In this document: positions 43,021 through 51,977 of the stretch, one piece after another
Numbering within the stretch: position 1 is the first letter of the stretch
How the letters are laid out: each line of letters begins with the position of its first letter
Source of the DNA: Bacteroidales bacterium
GTDB lineage: Bacteria; Bacteroidota; Bacteroidia; Bacteroidales; WCHB1-69
Assembly: GCA_017554325.1 (NCBI GenBank)
Contig: JAFZIP010000003.1
Span: 62,001-126,000 of the forward strand
Direction: 5' to 3'
Length of the DNA stretch: 64,000 nt
Program-made: the position numbers and the translations under genes
The notes under the pieces: generated by a model
The model's database searches: none
What the model saw: the letters and a program-made list of their open reading frames with translations, nothing else
Told to the model about the DNA's origin: nothing

Positions 43021-44053
43021 TATGCAAACACCTGAATCCGAAAATACGCCGCAATTCGGCAAGTATGACCTGATTGCAGAACTCGCCCAGTGTTTCCCAA
43101 ATGACAATGCCTCCACCGTGGTGGGCATCGGCGACGACGCCTCCGTGATGGATACGGACGGCAACCATACCGTAGTTTCGACCAAGGTTTTTGTGGAGGA
43201 TATCCATTTTGACCTTACATACGTGCCGTTGAAACACTTGGGCTACAAGGTAGTCACCGTGGCGGTTTCAGATATTCTGGGCATGAACGCCATACCTACG
43301 CAGTTGACCGTCAATGTGGCCGTCTCTAACCGCTTTGATCTGAAAGCCGTGAATGAGTTGCTGTCTGGCATTGAGGCATGCTGCGAAACTGCCCACGTGG
43401 ATGTGGTAGGACTTGACCTGTCAACATCTCGTAAAGATTTGATTATCACGGTGACGGCAATAGGGGAGTGCGAGCCGGCCCGGCTGGTTACGCGCAAGGG
43501 CGCCTCAGACAACGAGCTGATTTGCGTGTCCGGCGACTTTGCTGCTGCATACGCGGGTCTGCTGCTGCTGGAGCGCGAGAAGAAGGTGTTCGAGGTAAAT
43601 CCTTCCACCCAGCCTGATTTCAGCGGCAAGGACTACCTGTTGCGCCGTCAATTGAAGCCGGAGCCGCGTTTGGACATCGTGGAAGCTTTGCGCCGCGAGG
43701 ACATCCTGCCCACGGCTATGTGCGTCATTCCCGACGGCATTGCCGCTGCTGTGATGCAGATTTGCCGCGCGTCTGGAAAGGGATGTGCTGTGTTTGAAGA
43801 AAAACTGCCTATGACTGAATTGGCCTTTACCACGCTGAAAGATTTGGACATCGTGCACACGGTGGCCGCTCTCAACGGCGGTGATGACTACGAGCTCATG
43901 TTCGTCATCAAGCAGGCAGATTTTGAAAAGATCAAGAATGTGGAGAATGTCTCCATTATCGGCTATATCAAAGAACAAGAGGCTGGTTACAAGTTGATTA
44001 CCGGCGACAATGTGCAGGTCGATATCCAGGCACAGGGATTCAAAAGAGCGTAG
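43007..44053 (+). CDS. thiL: Thiamine-monophosphate kinase
   Basis: ThiL phosphorylates thiamine phosphate to thiamine pyrophosphate. The 348-residue protein shows GIGDDASVMD, the STKVFVEDIHFD stretch, AVSDILGMNAIPTQLTV, GLDLSTSRKDLIITVTAIGE and NGGDDYELMF. The usual GGDTTSS reads GLDLSTS, a modest variant. It overlaps the small membrane gene before it and is 4 nt before ispG. Confidence 0.9.
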   Translation: MNMNSMQTPESENTPQFGKYDLIAELAQCFPNDNASTVVGIGDDASVMDTDGNHTVVSTKVFVEDIHFDLTYVPLKHLGYKVVTVAVSDILGMNAIPTQLTVNVAVSNRFDLKAVNELLSGIEACCETAHVDVVGLDLSTSRKDLIITVTAIGECEPARLVTRKGASDNELICVSGDFAAAYAGLLLLEREKKVFEVNPSTQPDFSGKDYLLRRQLKPEPRLDIVEALRREDILPTAMCVIPDGIAAAVMQICRASGKGCAVFEEKLPMTELAFTTLKDLDIVHTVAALNGGDDYELMFVIKQADFEKIKNVENVSIIGYIKEQEAGYKLITGDNVQVDIQAQGFKRA

Positions 44054-44056
44054 GTC

Positions 44057-45406
44057 ATGAACAGTCGCATGTCGTTCAATATCGGAAATATAACCATTGG
44101 CGGCGACGCGCCCGTGGTGGTGCAGTCGATGACCAACACCGACACCAACGATGTTGCGGCGTCCGTGGCGCAGTGCAAGCGGATGATAGCTGCTGGCGCC
44201 GAGATGGTGCGCCTTACGGTTCCTTCACTGAAAGAGGTGGATGCGATGCGTCAAATCAAGGAGCAGTTGCGCGCCGAAGGCATTGAAACACCATTGGTGG
44301 CCGATGTGCATTTCAATCCTAAAGTTGCGGAGGCCATGGCTGCCATCGTGGAGAAGGTGCGCATCAATCCCGGTAATTTTGTCGATAAGCGAAACTTTTC
44401 GCAACGCGACCTCACCGATGCGGAATATGAGGCTGCGGTAGAGCGCATGGCCCTGCGCGCCAGGCCCCTGCTGGACATCTGCAAGGAGCACGGTACGGCC
44501 ATCCGGTTGGGCATCAACCACGGCTCGCTTTGCGACCGCATTGTGACGCGCTACGGCAACACACCGATGGCCATGGTGCAGTCGGCGCTGGAATGGATTG
44601 ATATCTGCGAGCGGTACGACTTCCACAAGGTGGTGATTTCGATGAAATCGAGCAATGTGCAGACCATGATGGAGGCTACGGTGCTGCTGAAGGAGGAGAT
44701 GGAGAAGATGGGTTGCTCGTATCCCTTGCATATTGGCGTGACGGAAGCGGGCAGCGGCATTGAGGGCCGCGCCAAATCTGCCGCCGGTATCGGGGCACTG
44801 TTGATGATGGGGGTGGGGGACACCGTGCGTGTGTCACTGACCGAACCACCGGAGAACGAGACGCCCTTTGCCCACCAACTGCTGCAAGCGGTGCGCGAGT
44901 TGCAACCGTCGCAATGTGTGGTGACCAACGGCGCGTTGGAGTACGCGGTTGACGAGCCCGACTTTGACTTGTGGTTGGCGAAGGCTGCCGCATTGACCGG
45001 CTATGCGTATTATCATCACCATATCAAGGATTTGCATTTGCAGAATGCCTGTTTTAAGCCTGATGTGGTGCGCGACATGGAGTGCACCATCCTGCAGGCC
45101 TGCCGCATCAGGATGAGCAAAACGGAGTTCATATCCTGTCCCTCCTGCGGACGCACGCAATACGACATCCAGTCGGTGCTTTCGGAGGTGAAGGCGCGCT
45201 TCTCCAATTATCCCGGCTTGAAAATCGGCGTTATGGGCTGCATTGTGAACGGTCCCGGCGAGATGGCCGATGCCGATTATGGCATCGTAGGCGCCTCCAA
45301 CGGCCTGGTTTGCGTGTATGAGGGCAAGAAACGGGTTACGCAAGCGATTGAGTTGGAGGAGGCGATGGCGTATTTGCAGAAATTGGTTGATGGTACCCAA
45401 TTATAA
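44057..45406 (+). CDS. ispG: 4-hydroxy-3-methylbut-2-enyl-diphosphate synthase
   Basis: IspG converts MEcPP to HMBPP in the MEP isoprenoid pathway with a [4Fe-4S] cluster. The 449-residue protein has VVVQSMTNTDT, LVADVHFNPKVA, VRINPGNF, GTAIRLGINHGSLC, HIGVTEAG and the C-terminal cluster part SCPSCGRTQYD and GCIVNGPGEMADADYG. Many Bacteroidota IspG proteins carry a large inserted domain (around 600 residues), while E. coli IspG has about 370; this one is between the two. Confidence 0.95.
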   Translation: MNSRMSFNIGNITIGGDAPVVVQSMTNTDTNDVAASVAQCKRMIAAGAEMVRLTVPSLKEVDAMRQIKEQLRAEGIETPLVADVHFNPKVAEAMAAIVEKVRINPGNFVDKRNFSQRDLTDAEYEAAVERMALRARPLLDICKEHGTAIRLGINHGSLCDRIVTRYGNTPMAMVQSALEWIDICERYDFHKVVISMKSSNVQTMMEATVLLKEEMEKMGCSYPLHIGVTEAGSGIEGRAKSAAGIGALLMMGVGDTVRVSLTEPPENETPFAHQLLQAVRELQPSQCVVTNGALEYAVDEPDFDLWLAKAAALTGYAYYHHHIKDLHLQNACFKPDVVRDMECTILQACRIRMSKTEFISCPSCGRTQYDIQSVLSEVKARFSNYPGLKIGVMGCIVNGPGEMADADYGIVGASNGLVCVYEGKKRVTQAIELEEAMAYLQKLVDGTQL

Positions 45407-45409
45407 CGA

Positions 45410-45437
45410 GTAGAGACGCGCCATGGCACGTCTCTAC
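45410..45437. repeat. Dispersed palindrome, copy 4
   Basis: GTAGAGACGCGCC...TGGCACGTCTCTAC, 28 bp, 4 nt after the ispG stop. Confidence 0.8.
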
Positions 45438-45469
45438 TCGTCGTTTTTCCATATTGCCAGTGTGTGATT

Positions 45470-45835
45470 TTCGCGGCGGGGTAGCATACACCTTCGGTGC
45501 AGACCAGTCTCGCGCCGCGAGGGGACCTCACGCACGCCCCACGCCCCACACTTCCGTGTGGGGTACTCCGAAGGGAGTGTCCCTTTGGGACATGTCGTTC
45601 CGGCTCTGCGTGTTGCCGTCCTGCTATGACAGAGGTCTCGGAGAGACCACATTCTATTAACCCCAGACTGCAGTCAGGGGAGGAAAGTGACTCCATACCG
45701 CCTGCCGCGGTGCGGGACACACTTGCTCCGGAGCACTCAATCTGCTCACCGCGGAACAGAGCAACTATGATTGGTGCAAGCACGCTGCTTTCAGCAGGGT
45801 GAACGCAAGACTATAGGGGATAATACCGTAAAAAA
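45470..45835. mobile_element. Hairpin-chain repeat element
   Basis: The 5' module (45470-45520) matches the start of the 33.4-kb element (TTCGCGGCGG ... GCGCCGCGA with a CCTT(C/G)GTGCA centre). A string of small perfect hairpins follows: CCCCACACTTCCGTGTGGGG (45544-45563, also at 57004-57023), ACTCC/GGAGT, TCCC/GGGA, GGTCTC/GAGACC, CCCC-AGACTGCAGTC-GGGG, GCTCCGGAGC and CTGC/GCAG. There is no transposase or reliable reading frame. The gap 45407-45903 otherwise holds only the palindrome and the hicAB promoter. Confidence 0.5.
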
Positions 45836-45873
45836 TATTTCATGAAACCAATATTGTTTGTTAGTTTTTTTTC

Positions 45874-45881
45874 TATCTTTG
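45874..45881 (+). promoter_or_regulatory. -7 box of hicAB
   Basis: TATCTTTG, 23 nt upstream of the hicA start. Confidence 0.55.
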
Positions 45882-45903
45882 CCGCGAATATGAAAACAAA
45901 ACT

Positions 45904-46086
45904 ATGAAGTATTCAGAATTAGAAAAAATATTGAGAAAAGCAGGTTGCTATCTTGTGGGTAATAATGCACATCCAGTATGGTACAGTCCGAAAACAGGGA
46001 AACATTTCCAAACAGGGCATCACAAGTCGGAGGAAGTTAAAAAAGGAACATTAGGCAAGATTTTAAAACAAGCGGGCATCAAATAA
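45904..46086 (+). CDS. hicA: HicA-type mRNA interferase toxin
   Basis: The 60-residue protein has the dsRBD-like HicA fold: KYSELEKILRKAGCYLVGNN, the catalytic His in NAHPVWYSP, a second GHHK segment and the KGTLGKILKQAGI end. Toxins of this family cut mRNA and are held in check by the HicB partner, which follows 37 nt later. Confidence 0.9.
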   Translation: MKYSELEKILRKAGCYLVGNNAHPVWYSPKTGKHFQTGHHKSEEVKKGTLGKILKQAGIK

Positions 46087-46123
46087 CGACACTGTATAGT
46101 TGTTTTGAGAAATAAAAAAGATA

Positions 46124-46531
46124 ATGAATATGAGAGTTAGAGCTATTATAGAAACAGGTAAGAATTTGGATTACGACATCTACACCGATGACGAATCTTT
46201 GGATTTTATGCTGCTCGGACAAGGCAACACGATTGAGGAAGCAAAAGCTGATCTCCAGAACAGCAAAGAGGAAATGAAAGCAGTATTTGAAAAAGCAGGC
46301 GAGAGTTTCGATTTTGAACATCTTGAGTTTGAGTATGTTTTTGACACCATCTCGTTCCTCAAATATTCGCCATTTTCTCTTATTGGACTTTCAAAGGCAA
46401 CAGGCATCAATTGCAAACAGCTGAGCCATTATGTTACTGGATACAGAAAACCGTCACCAAAGACTGTGAAGCGTATTCAAGCGGGAGTGACCAAATTTGC
46501 CGAAACTATGCGGAATGCCGTGTTGGTGTAG
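46124..46531 (+). CDS. hicB: HicB-type antitoxin with HTH domain
   Basis: The 135-residue protein has the partial RNase H-like HicB start (VRAIIETGKNLDYDIYTDDE, LLGQGNTIEEAKADLQNS) and a C-terminal Cro/C1-like HTH (LSKATGINCKQLSHYVTGYR, PSPKTVKRIQAGV). It would bind HicA and repress the hicAB promoter at 45874. Confidence 0.9.
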   Translation: MNMRVRAIIETGKNLDYDIYTDDESLDFMLLGQGNTIEEAKADLQNSKEEMKAVFEKAGESFDFEHLEFEYVFDTISFLKYSPFSLIGLSKATGINCKQLSHYVTGYRKPSPKTVKRIQAGVTKFAETMRNAVLV

Positions 46532-46616
46532 CTGTTTTTATAATGCCTCGTGCCTTACCTGCCAAGCGCTTCAAGGGTGCATCCGGAATACATTTGCTGA
46601 TGAAGAATAATAAAAA

Positions 46617-46643
46617 TAGAGACGCGCTATCGCACGTCTCTAC
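46617..46643. repeat. Dispersed palindrome, copy 5
   Basis: TAGAGACGCGCTA...GCACGTCTCTAC, 27 bp, imperfect centre, between the convergent hicB and HerA-like genes. Confidence 0.75.
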
Positions 46644-46666
46644 ATTATTGAAAAATCTCTAATCGT

Positions 46667-48253
46667 TTATTTAATCAGATTCCCCAGAATATCACGAGTC
46701 AATTCCCTCGTAATGGTGCGTGTGGCCGCCGAGGTGGCACTCTTCACCACCTTCTCCTTGGCCGATTTGGTTGACTTAGTCTTCTTGCCAGTCACTTTGT
46801 CGCTTACCGCGTTGCCAACCAGTGTTCCGATAGTGGCAGTGACAGCGGTCAGGACTGCTTTCCCGACTTTGGATAATATGCCTGGCTTCTTCTTCTCGGA
46901 GACTTCTTTCCCCGATTTTTTCTCAAGTTCTCCGCCTTTTTCTTCGGAAGTGGCCGGGAGATTCTGTTCCTCGGCTTGTTGAACCAGCATCTCGTATGCG
47001 CTCACATTGTCAACGGGCGTGTCGTATTTGCCATAGATACGGCTGCTGCGGATGATAGTGTTGCGTTGTTCGGGGGTGACGGCTCCGATTTGGGAGAGCG
47101 GGAACAATATCTTGGCGCGTTGCACGATGTTCGGTGCTCCTTTCTCATCGAGGAAGCTGACCAACGCTTCGCCGGTTTCCATTGTGGAAATGGCCTCCTC
47201 GGTTTTGAATTCCGGATTGGGACGGAACGTCTCGGCGGCGGTCTTCACAGCCTTCTGGTCTTTGGGTGTATAGGCTCGCAGTGCGTGTTGCACGCGGTTG
47301 CCGAGTTGTCCCAGGATGTTCTCAGGGATGTCGTTGGGGTATTGGGTGATGAAATAGACACCCACGCCCTTGCTTCGGATCAGGCGGATAACCTGCTCGA
47401 TCTTGTCGGTCATGGCCTTGGAGGTGTCCTCGAAGAGCATGTGGGCCTCGTCGAAGAAGAAGACCAGCTTGGGCAGGTCGAGGTCACCGACCTCGGGCAG
47501 GGTGGAGTAGAGCTCGGAGAGGAGCCACAGCAGGAAGGTGCTGTAGAGCTTGGGTTGGAGCATCAGCTTGTCGGCGGCGAGTACGCTCAAAACGCCCTTG
47601 CCGTTTTCCACTTGCAGAAAATCGTGAATGTCGAAGCTAGGCTCGCCGAAGAACTGGTTGGCCCCTTGGTTTTCCAGTTGCAGCAATGCCCGTTGGATAG
47701 CTCCGACGGTGGCGGTGGAGATGTTGCCGTATTGGGTGGTGTATTCCTTGGCGTGTTTGGCCACATAGTCGAGCATAGCGCGCAGGTCCTTCATGTCGAG
47801 GATGAGCAAGCCGCGCTCATCGGCGATGCGGAACACGATGTTGAGTACGCCGTCTTGTGTCTCGTTGAGGCCGAGCAGACGCGAGAGCAGCTGCGGGCCC
47901 ATCTGGGAAATGGTGGCGCGGATAGGGTGTCCCTGTTCGCTGTACACATCATAAAAACGCACGGGACACGGCTGGAACTGCGGGTTCTCGATGCCGAACT
48001 CGGGCATGCGTTTCTCAATGAAGCCGCTCATCTGTCCGGTCTGGCTGATGCCGGAGAGGTCGCCCTTCATGTCGGCCATGAAGCAGGGCACGCCGGCTTG
48101 TGAGAAACTTTCGGCCATCACTTGCAAGGACACGGTTTTGCCCGTGCCGGTAGCTCCGGCGATGAGTCCGTGGCGATTGGCCATTTTACCTTGGATGGAG
48201 AGTGCGCCTTCCGCGCAATGGGCGATGTACAGCCCGCGTTCGATATCGTACAT
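46667..48253 (-). CDS. HerA-like ATPase (DUF853 family)
   Basis: The 528-residue protein is a HerA/FtsK-type P-loop ATPase of the DUF853 group. Seen: [16 protein letters not shown] (Walker A), [26 protein letters not shown] (Walker B), and the arginine-finger region [14 protein letters not shown]. Its C-terminal 100 residues are Lys/Glu-rich with a hydrophobic segment ([17 protein letters not shown]). The role is unknown; HerA relatives pump DNA. It diverges from the SOD gene. Confidence 0.88.
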   Translation of the reverse strand: MYDIERGLYIAHCAEGALSIQGKMANRHGLIAGATGTGKTVSLQVMAESFSQAGVPCFMADMKGDLSGISQTGQMSGFIEKRMPEFGIENPQFQPCPVRFYDVYSEQGHPIRATISQMGPQLLSRLLGLNETQDGVLNIVFRIADERGLLILDMKDLRAMLDYVAKHAKEYTTQYGNISTATVGAIQRALLQLENQGANQFFGEPSFDIHDFLQVENGKGVLSVLAADKLMLQPKLYSTFLLWLLSELYSTLPEVGDLDLPKLVFFFDEAHMLFEDTSKAMTDKIEQVIRLIRSKGVGVYFITQYPNDIPENILGQLGNRVQHALRAYTPKDQKAVKTAAETFRPNPEFKTEEAISTMETGEALVSFLDEKGAPNIVQRAKILFPLSQIGAVTPEQRNTIIRSSRIYGKYDTPVDNVSAYEMLVQQAEEQNLPATSEEKGGELEKKSGKEVSEKKKPGILSKVGKAVLTAVTATIGTLVGNAVSDKVTGKKTKSTKSAKEKVVKSATSAATRTITRELTRDILGNLIK

Positions 48254-48276
48254 GTGTGTCGTTTTTATTGTTTCTG

Positions 48277-48284
48277 CAAAAGTA
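48277..48284 (-). promoter_or_regulatory. -7 box of the HerA-like gene
   Basis: TACTTTTG on the minus strand, 24 nt upstream of the ATG at 48253. Confidence 0.5.
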
Positions 48285-48308
48285 GGAATTTTTTATTTTG
48301 TTTTAAAA

Positions 48309-48337
48309 TTGTGCAGAGATAAAAAACACTATCTTTG
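48309..48337 (+). promoter_or_regulatory. SOD promoter
   Basis: TTG at 48309-48311 and -7 TATCTTTG at 48330-48337, 18 nt apart; ATG at 48374. Confidence 0.55.
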
Positions 48338-48373
48338 CCGAAAAAAATAGAACACCTTTAAATTCCAAACAAA

Positions 48374-48961
48374 ATGTCAAAATTCGAATTGATTTCCCTG
48401 CCGTACGAGGCTAACACGCTGGAGCCCGTGATTTCCGCGCAGACTATCGGTTTCCACCATGGCAAACACCTGCAAGGATATGTCAACAACCTGAATGCCA
48501 CCATTGAAGGCACTCCGTTTGCCGAGATGGACTTGGTGGACATCGTGAAGAAGGCCTCAGGCGGCATGCTCAACAATGCGGGCCAGATTCTGAACCACAA
48601 TCTCTATTTCCTGCAGTTCGGTGCTCCGAAGGCCGACAACAAGCCTGTGGGCAAGCTGGCTGCCGCCATTGATGCCCAATACGGCTCATTTGAGGCTTTC
48701 CAGAAAGAGTTTATACAGGCTGGCGCCACCTTGTTCGGCTCCGGTTGGGTGTGGCTCTCCGCCGACGCCGACGGCAAACTGGTGATCTCCCAGGAGACCA
48801 ATGCCGCCAATCCCGTGCAAAAGGGCCTGAAACCGCTGCTTACCTTCGATGTGTGGGAGCACGCCTACTATCTGGACTACCAGAACCGCCGCCCCGACCA
48901 TCTGAATGCCCTGTGGCAGATTGTGGACTGGAATGTGATTGAGAAACGCTATCACGAGTAA
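48374..48961 (+). CDS. sodB: Superoxide dismutase (Fe/Mn family)
   Basis: SOD turns superoxide into H2O2 and O2. The 195-residue protein has the metal-ligand His in FHHGKHLQGYVNNLN, a second in LNHNLYFLQ, and DVWEHAYYLDYQNRRPDHL with Asp and His ligands. A Leu replaces the second His of the usual KHHQ, as I recall in Bacteroides SOD. The metal (Fe, Mn or either) is not settled by sequence. It is 5 nt before mnmA. Confidence 0.95.
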   Translation: MSKFELISLPYEANTLEPVISAQTIGFHHGKHLQGYVNNLNATIEGTPFAEMDLVDIVKKASGGMLNNAGQILNHNLYFLQFGAPKADNKPVGKLAAAIDAQYGSFEAFQKEFIQAGATLFGSGWVWLSADADGKLVISQETNAANPVQKGLKPLLTFDVWEHAYYLDYQNRRPDHLNALWQIVDWNVIEKRYHE

Positions 48962-48966
48962 GAGCC

Positions 48967-50049
48967 ATGTCCAAACGCGTCTTGATGGCCATGAGTGGCG
49001 GCATCGACAGCAGCGTGTCTGCGTTGATGCTTCTGGAGCAGGGATATGAGCTGGTGGGCGCCACTTTCCGCACGTTCGACTACATCAAAGAGTCGTGCCT
49101 GGCCAAGGAAAAGGGCTGCTGCTCGGTGGAGAGCATTATGGAGGCCAAGCATTTCGCCGAATCGCTGGGCGTGGAGCACCATATCCTGGATTTCCGGCAG
49201 CTGTTCCGCGACCATGTGATCGCCAATTTCGTGCAAGAGTACAAGCTCGGGCGCACACCCAACCCGTGCGTGCTCTGCAACTCGCACATCAAGTGGGGTG
49301 TGTTGCTGAAGGCCGCCGATGAGCTTGGCTGCGACTACATAGCAACAGGGCACTACGCGCGCATTGCGCAGCACCGTGGGCACTATTACCTGCAAACTGC
49401 CGCCGATGAGCACAAGGACCAGACCTATTTCCTCTGGATGCTTACCGAAGAGAACCTCAAACGCACCATTTTCCCGCTGGGCGACCTGACGAAGCCCGAA
49501 GTGCGGAAAATTGCGGCAGATCATCATTTCGAGAAACTGGCTAAGAAGAGCGAATCGCAAGAGATATGCTTCATTCCTAACAATGATTATCGCAGTTTCC
49601 TGGCTGAACAGGGCTGCGAAACCAGTCCGGGCAATTTCATTGATATGGAAGGTAAAGTGTTAGGCCAGCATCCCGGCTGCTTCAATTTCACAATAGGGCA
49701 GCGCAAGGGCATGGGCATGGCGTTCGGCTCGCCCAAGTATGTGACCAAAATTAACACTGAAACCCGCGAGGTTACGGTGGGTGATCGCGATGATCTGTTC
49801 TGCAACAATGTGTATGCCACCGATGTGCGCTTGCGTGACGAGGAGTGGTTGCGCGAGTCGCCGGAGCTGATGGCTCGCATCCGTTACAAATCGCCGGCCA
49901 CCGAAGCGAAATTGATTCTGGAGGATGATTTTTCAGATACCGGCCGCATCCGTCTGCATTTCCACAAGCCGGTTTGGGGCGTTACGCCCGGACAATCCGT
50001 CGTACTGTACAAGGATGGCTTGTTGGTGGGCGGCGGGTTGATAGGGTAG
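48967..50049 (+). CDS. mnmA: tRNA-specific 2-thiouridylase
   Basis: MnmA puts sulfur on U34 of tRNA Lys, Glu and Gln. The 360-residue protein has the PP-loop MSGGIDSSVSA, the first Cys in TPNPCVLCN, the second in SQEICFIP, IATGHYARI and KDQTYFLWML. It follows SOD by 5 nt and likely shares its transcript. Confidence 0.94.
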   Translation: MSKRVLMAMSGGIDSSVSALMLLEQGYELVGATFRTFDYIKESCLAKEKGCCSVESIMEAKHFAESLGVEHHILDFRQLFRDHVIANFVQEYKLGRTPNPCVLCNSHIKWGVLLKAADELGCDYIATGHYARIAQHRGHYYLQTAADEHKDQTYFLWMLTEENLKRTIFPLGDLTKPEVRKIAADHHFEKLAKKSESQEICFIPNNDYRSFLAEQGCETSPGNFIDMEGKVLGQHPGCFNFTIGQRKGMGMAFGSPKYVTKINTETREVTVGDRDDLFCNNVYATDVRLRDEEWLRESPELMARIRYKSPATEAKLILEDDFSDTGRIRLHFHKPVWGVTPGQSVVLYKDGLLVGGGLIG

Positions 50050-50059
50050 TGGTCAGTAT

Positions 50060-51178
50060 TTACGTGCACAGCCATTCCACTGTTCTTGCTTCGAACACTT
50101 TCGGAATGACCAGCTTGCCGAGCATTTTTTCGATGGCCGATTGAGGAACCGCATCTTCACGTGATTGATTTCTTTCCAATAAAGTCTGCCAATCTGTTTC
50201 AAGATAGACTATGTGAACATGGGCGTGATAGGTTTCGAAAAGATTGATGAGAGACTCTCTCATCTGCGAGGTGAAGTTGGTGGCATTCCATACAAACGAC
50301 TGGTGTTTGCGGAGATACTCCTTGGCTAAATCACGGGCAATGTTGGCCACACGGCCTTGCTCATCTGTTGGTAAGATTTTGTGCGCTTTTCGAATCTCAT
50401 CCAGGGAAATCATCGGCAGGTTCGGGATGTTTTTTTCAATCCAAAAGTCTTTTCCAGTGCCGGGCAATCCACTCATCATGATGACTTCCCCCCAGGTGTC
50501 ATCGTATAAGTTCTGCTCTTTCCATACATCCCGTCCAGAGAGGAATGCCCTTCGGGTATGTAGGGATGAAAAAGGATAGCACGCATCAAGGCAGCCCTCT
50601 TCCTTGGCCAATTCTTCGCACAGTGCAATTTTGTCGAGCAACTCCTGCTGGTCGCTACACTGACGGCCCAACATGTCGGCTTTGCAGAGAATGCAGAGCA
50701 TTTTGATGGAGAAGTCGGGAACCAACAAACTGTTTGCTGCCATGCGGTGCAATCTCAGTCGGGCGTTCAGATGCTCGATGGCGACAGGCGGAAAAGAATG
50801 ATAACGGATGAGCAGACAAATGGCTTCACGAACTTCCATCAGTTCTTGTTTCCCGCACAGTCCATACTCTTTCCACAGCAATTTCCGTACCATTCTGCTG
50901 CCTGTAGGCGCATGATGCGGGGTATGCCAGTCGCCGGATTCGAACACCGTGGTCGGAATCTTGCCGATGTCGTGTAGCAATGCCGCGACGTACAGAATAT
51001 GCTGATGCCGTTCGTTGAGTTCTTGATATTCGGGCAGGCTTTTTAAGGCTTCGATGACCATCATGGTATGTCGCAATACGTCCCCTTCGGCATGATATAC
51101 AGGCGACTGTTGCGTCTGGCGCAAGCCTTCTGCAAAGAGGTCAAGTACCGTTGATTCTATGTTGTTCCAGTCTATCAT
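50060..51178 (-). CDS. HD-PNK: HD phosphoesterase plus polynucleotide kinase
   Basis: The 372-residue protein joins two RNA end-healing domains. Residues about 25-190 are an HD phosphohydrolase (H37 in LRHTMMVIEAL, HD at 69-70 in ALLHDIGKIP, then HHAP). Residues about 228-372 are a P-loop kinase with MMSGLPGTGKDFWIEK and SLDEIRKAH. In characterised HD-Pnk enzymes of Bacteroidota the HD part removes 2',3'-cyclic or 2'-phosphate and the kinase phosphorylates 5'-OH, making ends ready for a ligase. The gene begins directly after the RNA ligase stop (no gap), as expected of a healing-and-sealing pair. It is the last gene of the four-gene operon. Confidence 0.88.
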   Translation of the reverse strand: MIDWNNIESTVLDLFAEGLRQTQQSPVYHAEGDVLRHTMMVIEALKSLPEYQELNERHQHILYVAALLHDIGKIPTTVFESGDWHTPHHAPTGSRMVRKLLWKEYGLCGKQELMEVREAICLLIRYHSFPPVAIEHLNARLRLHRMAANSLLVPDFSIKMLCILCKADMLGRQCSDQQELLDKIALCEELAKEEGCLDACYPFSSLHTRRAFLSGRDVWKEQNLYDDTWGEVIMMSGLPGTGKDFWIEKNIPNLPMISLDEIRKAHKILPTDEQGRVANIARDLAKEYLRKHQSFVWNATNFTSQMRESLINLFETYHAHVHIVYLETDWQTLLERNQSREDAVPQSAIEKMLGKLVIPKVFEARTVEWLCT

Positions 51179-51970
51179 CTACACAAATAATTCTTCCATT
51201 CTCTTTGTGATTCTGTTCGGTACAATGGGTCGGTCGAGCCAGTTCGTTTGTGATTCTTCAATGCTTTGAAGGAAAGAGGCGCGTACGTATTTCATCCTGT
51301 CAACCACCTTGCCGTTCTCTTCAATTTTGATGTATATGCCTTCCATGGTGCGCGACGCATCCGTCTCTCGGCAGATTTGGTCGCCATCCAACCCCAGACG
51401 TATCGCATCTTCGCGCAGGTGATCCATGTGATTTTCTGAGATGTAGAGAGAATCGCCCAAGTGTTTCAGAATCTCCTCTATGTTTTTGAAAACACCGCTG
51501 GCGAGCACCGGTACATGGCTTACGGGCAGGTTCTTCAGCAAATCATGGCGTGAAGGGGTGTCGAGGAACTTCCCGGTCTCGCGGTCTAGCACGTCAAATT
51601 CCATGAAATAATGCGGCAGCAGGTCGTAATAGATGCTGTGCTTGGCGTACATCCATTCTCCGTACATGATATATCGGCTTCCGAGAACCTCGTGAAACTT
51701 GTCCTGGTGTACGGCAGCCCATTGTTTCAGAAGGTCGTAGTGTCGCTCACGGTAGCCGCCAGTCAGGAAATGTCCGCGGCTTTGCAATCGCAGGTCACCG
51801 TTTTCAGAGAACGAAACTGCCGAGTTTGCCCCGTCAATTTTCTCTTCCAGCACCACGTGCCGGTCCACAAGATCGGTGAACGGTCGCTGACTCAAATCCT
51901 CGTCGCCTGGCTGTAATCTTGATCCTCGCAAATGCGGTGTGCGCGGGTATTTAATGATAATATCTTCCAT
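51179..51970 (-). CDS. ATP-dependent RNA ligase
   Basis: Starting at 51970 (MEDIIIKYP) the protein has 263 residues; a further ATG at 51997 would overlap the methyltransferase. It has the covalent nucleotidyltransferase motifs in order: motif I EEKIDGANS with the AMP-accepting K44, motif III-like YIMYGEWMYAKHS and FMEFDVLD, motif IV MEGIYIKIE and motif V DRMKYVRASF. This size and order fit Rnl-type RNA ligases rather than NAD- or ATP-dependent DNA ligases, which carry an OB domain. It would seal 3'-OH/5'-phosphate ends prepared by HD-PNK. Confidence 0.85.
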   Translation of the reverse strand: MEDIIIKYPRTPHLRGSRLQPGDEDLSQRPFTDLVDRHVVLEEKIDGANSAVSFSENGDLRLQSRGHFLTGGYRERHYDLLKQWAAVHQDKFHEVLGSRYIMYGEWMYAKHSIYYDLLPHYFMEFDVLDRETGKFLDTPSRHDLLKNLPVSHVPVLASGVFKNIEEILKHLGDSLYISENHMDHLREDAIRLGLDGDQICRETDASRTMEGIYIKIEENGKVVDRMKYVRASFLQSIEESQTNWLDRPIVPNRITKRMEELFV

Positions 51971-51977
51971 ATTCCGC

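Noticed and set aside
45277-45783. 168-codon minus-strand frame
   Set aside because: It runs antisense through the ispG end and then through the hairpin-chain element; composition and lack of conserved motifs show it is not a gene.
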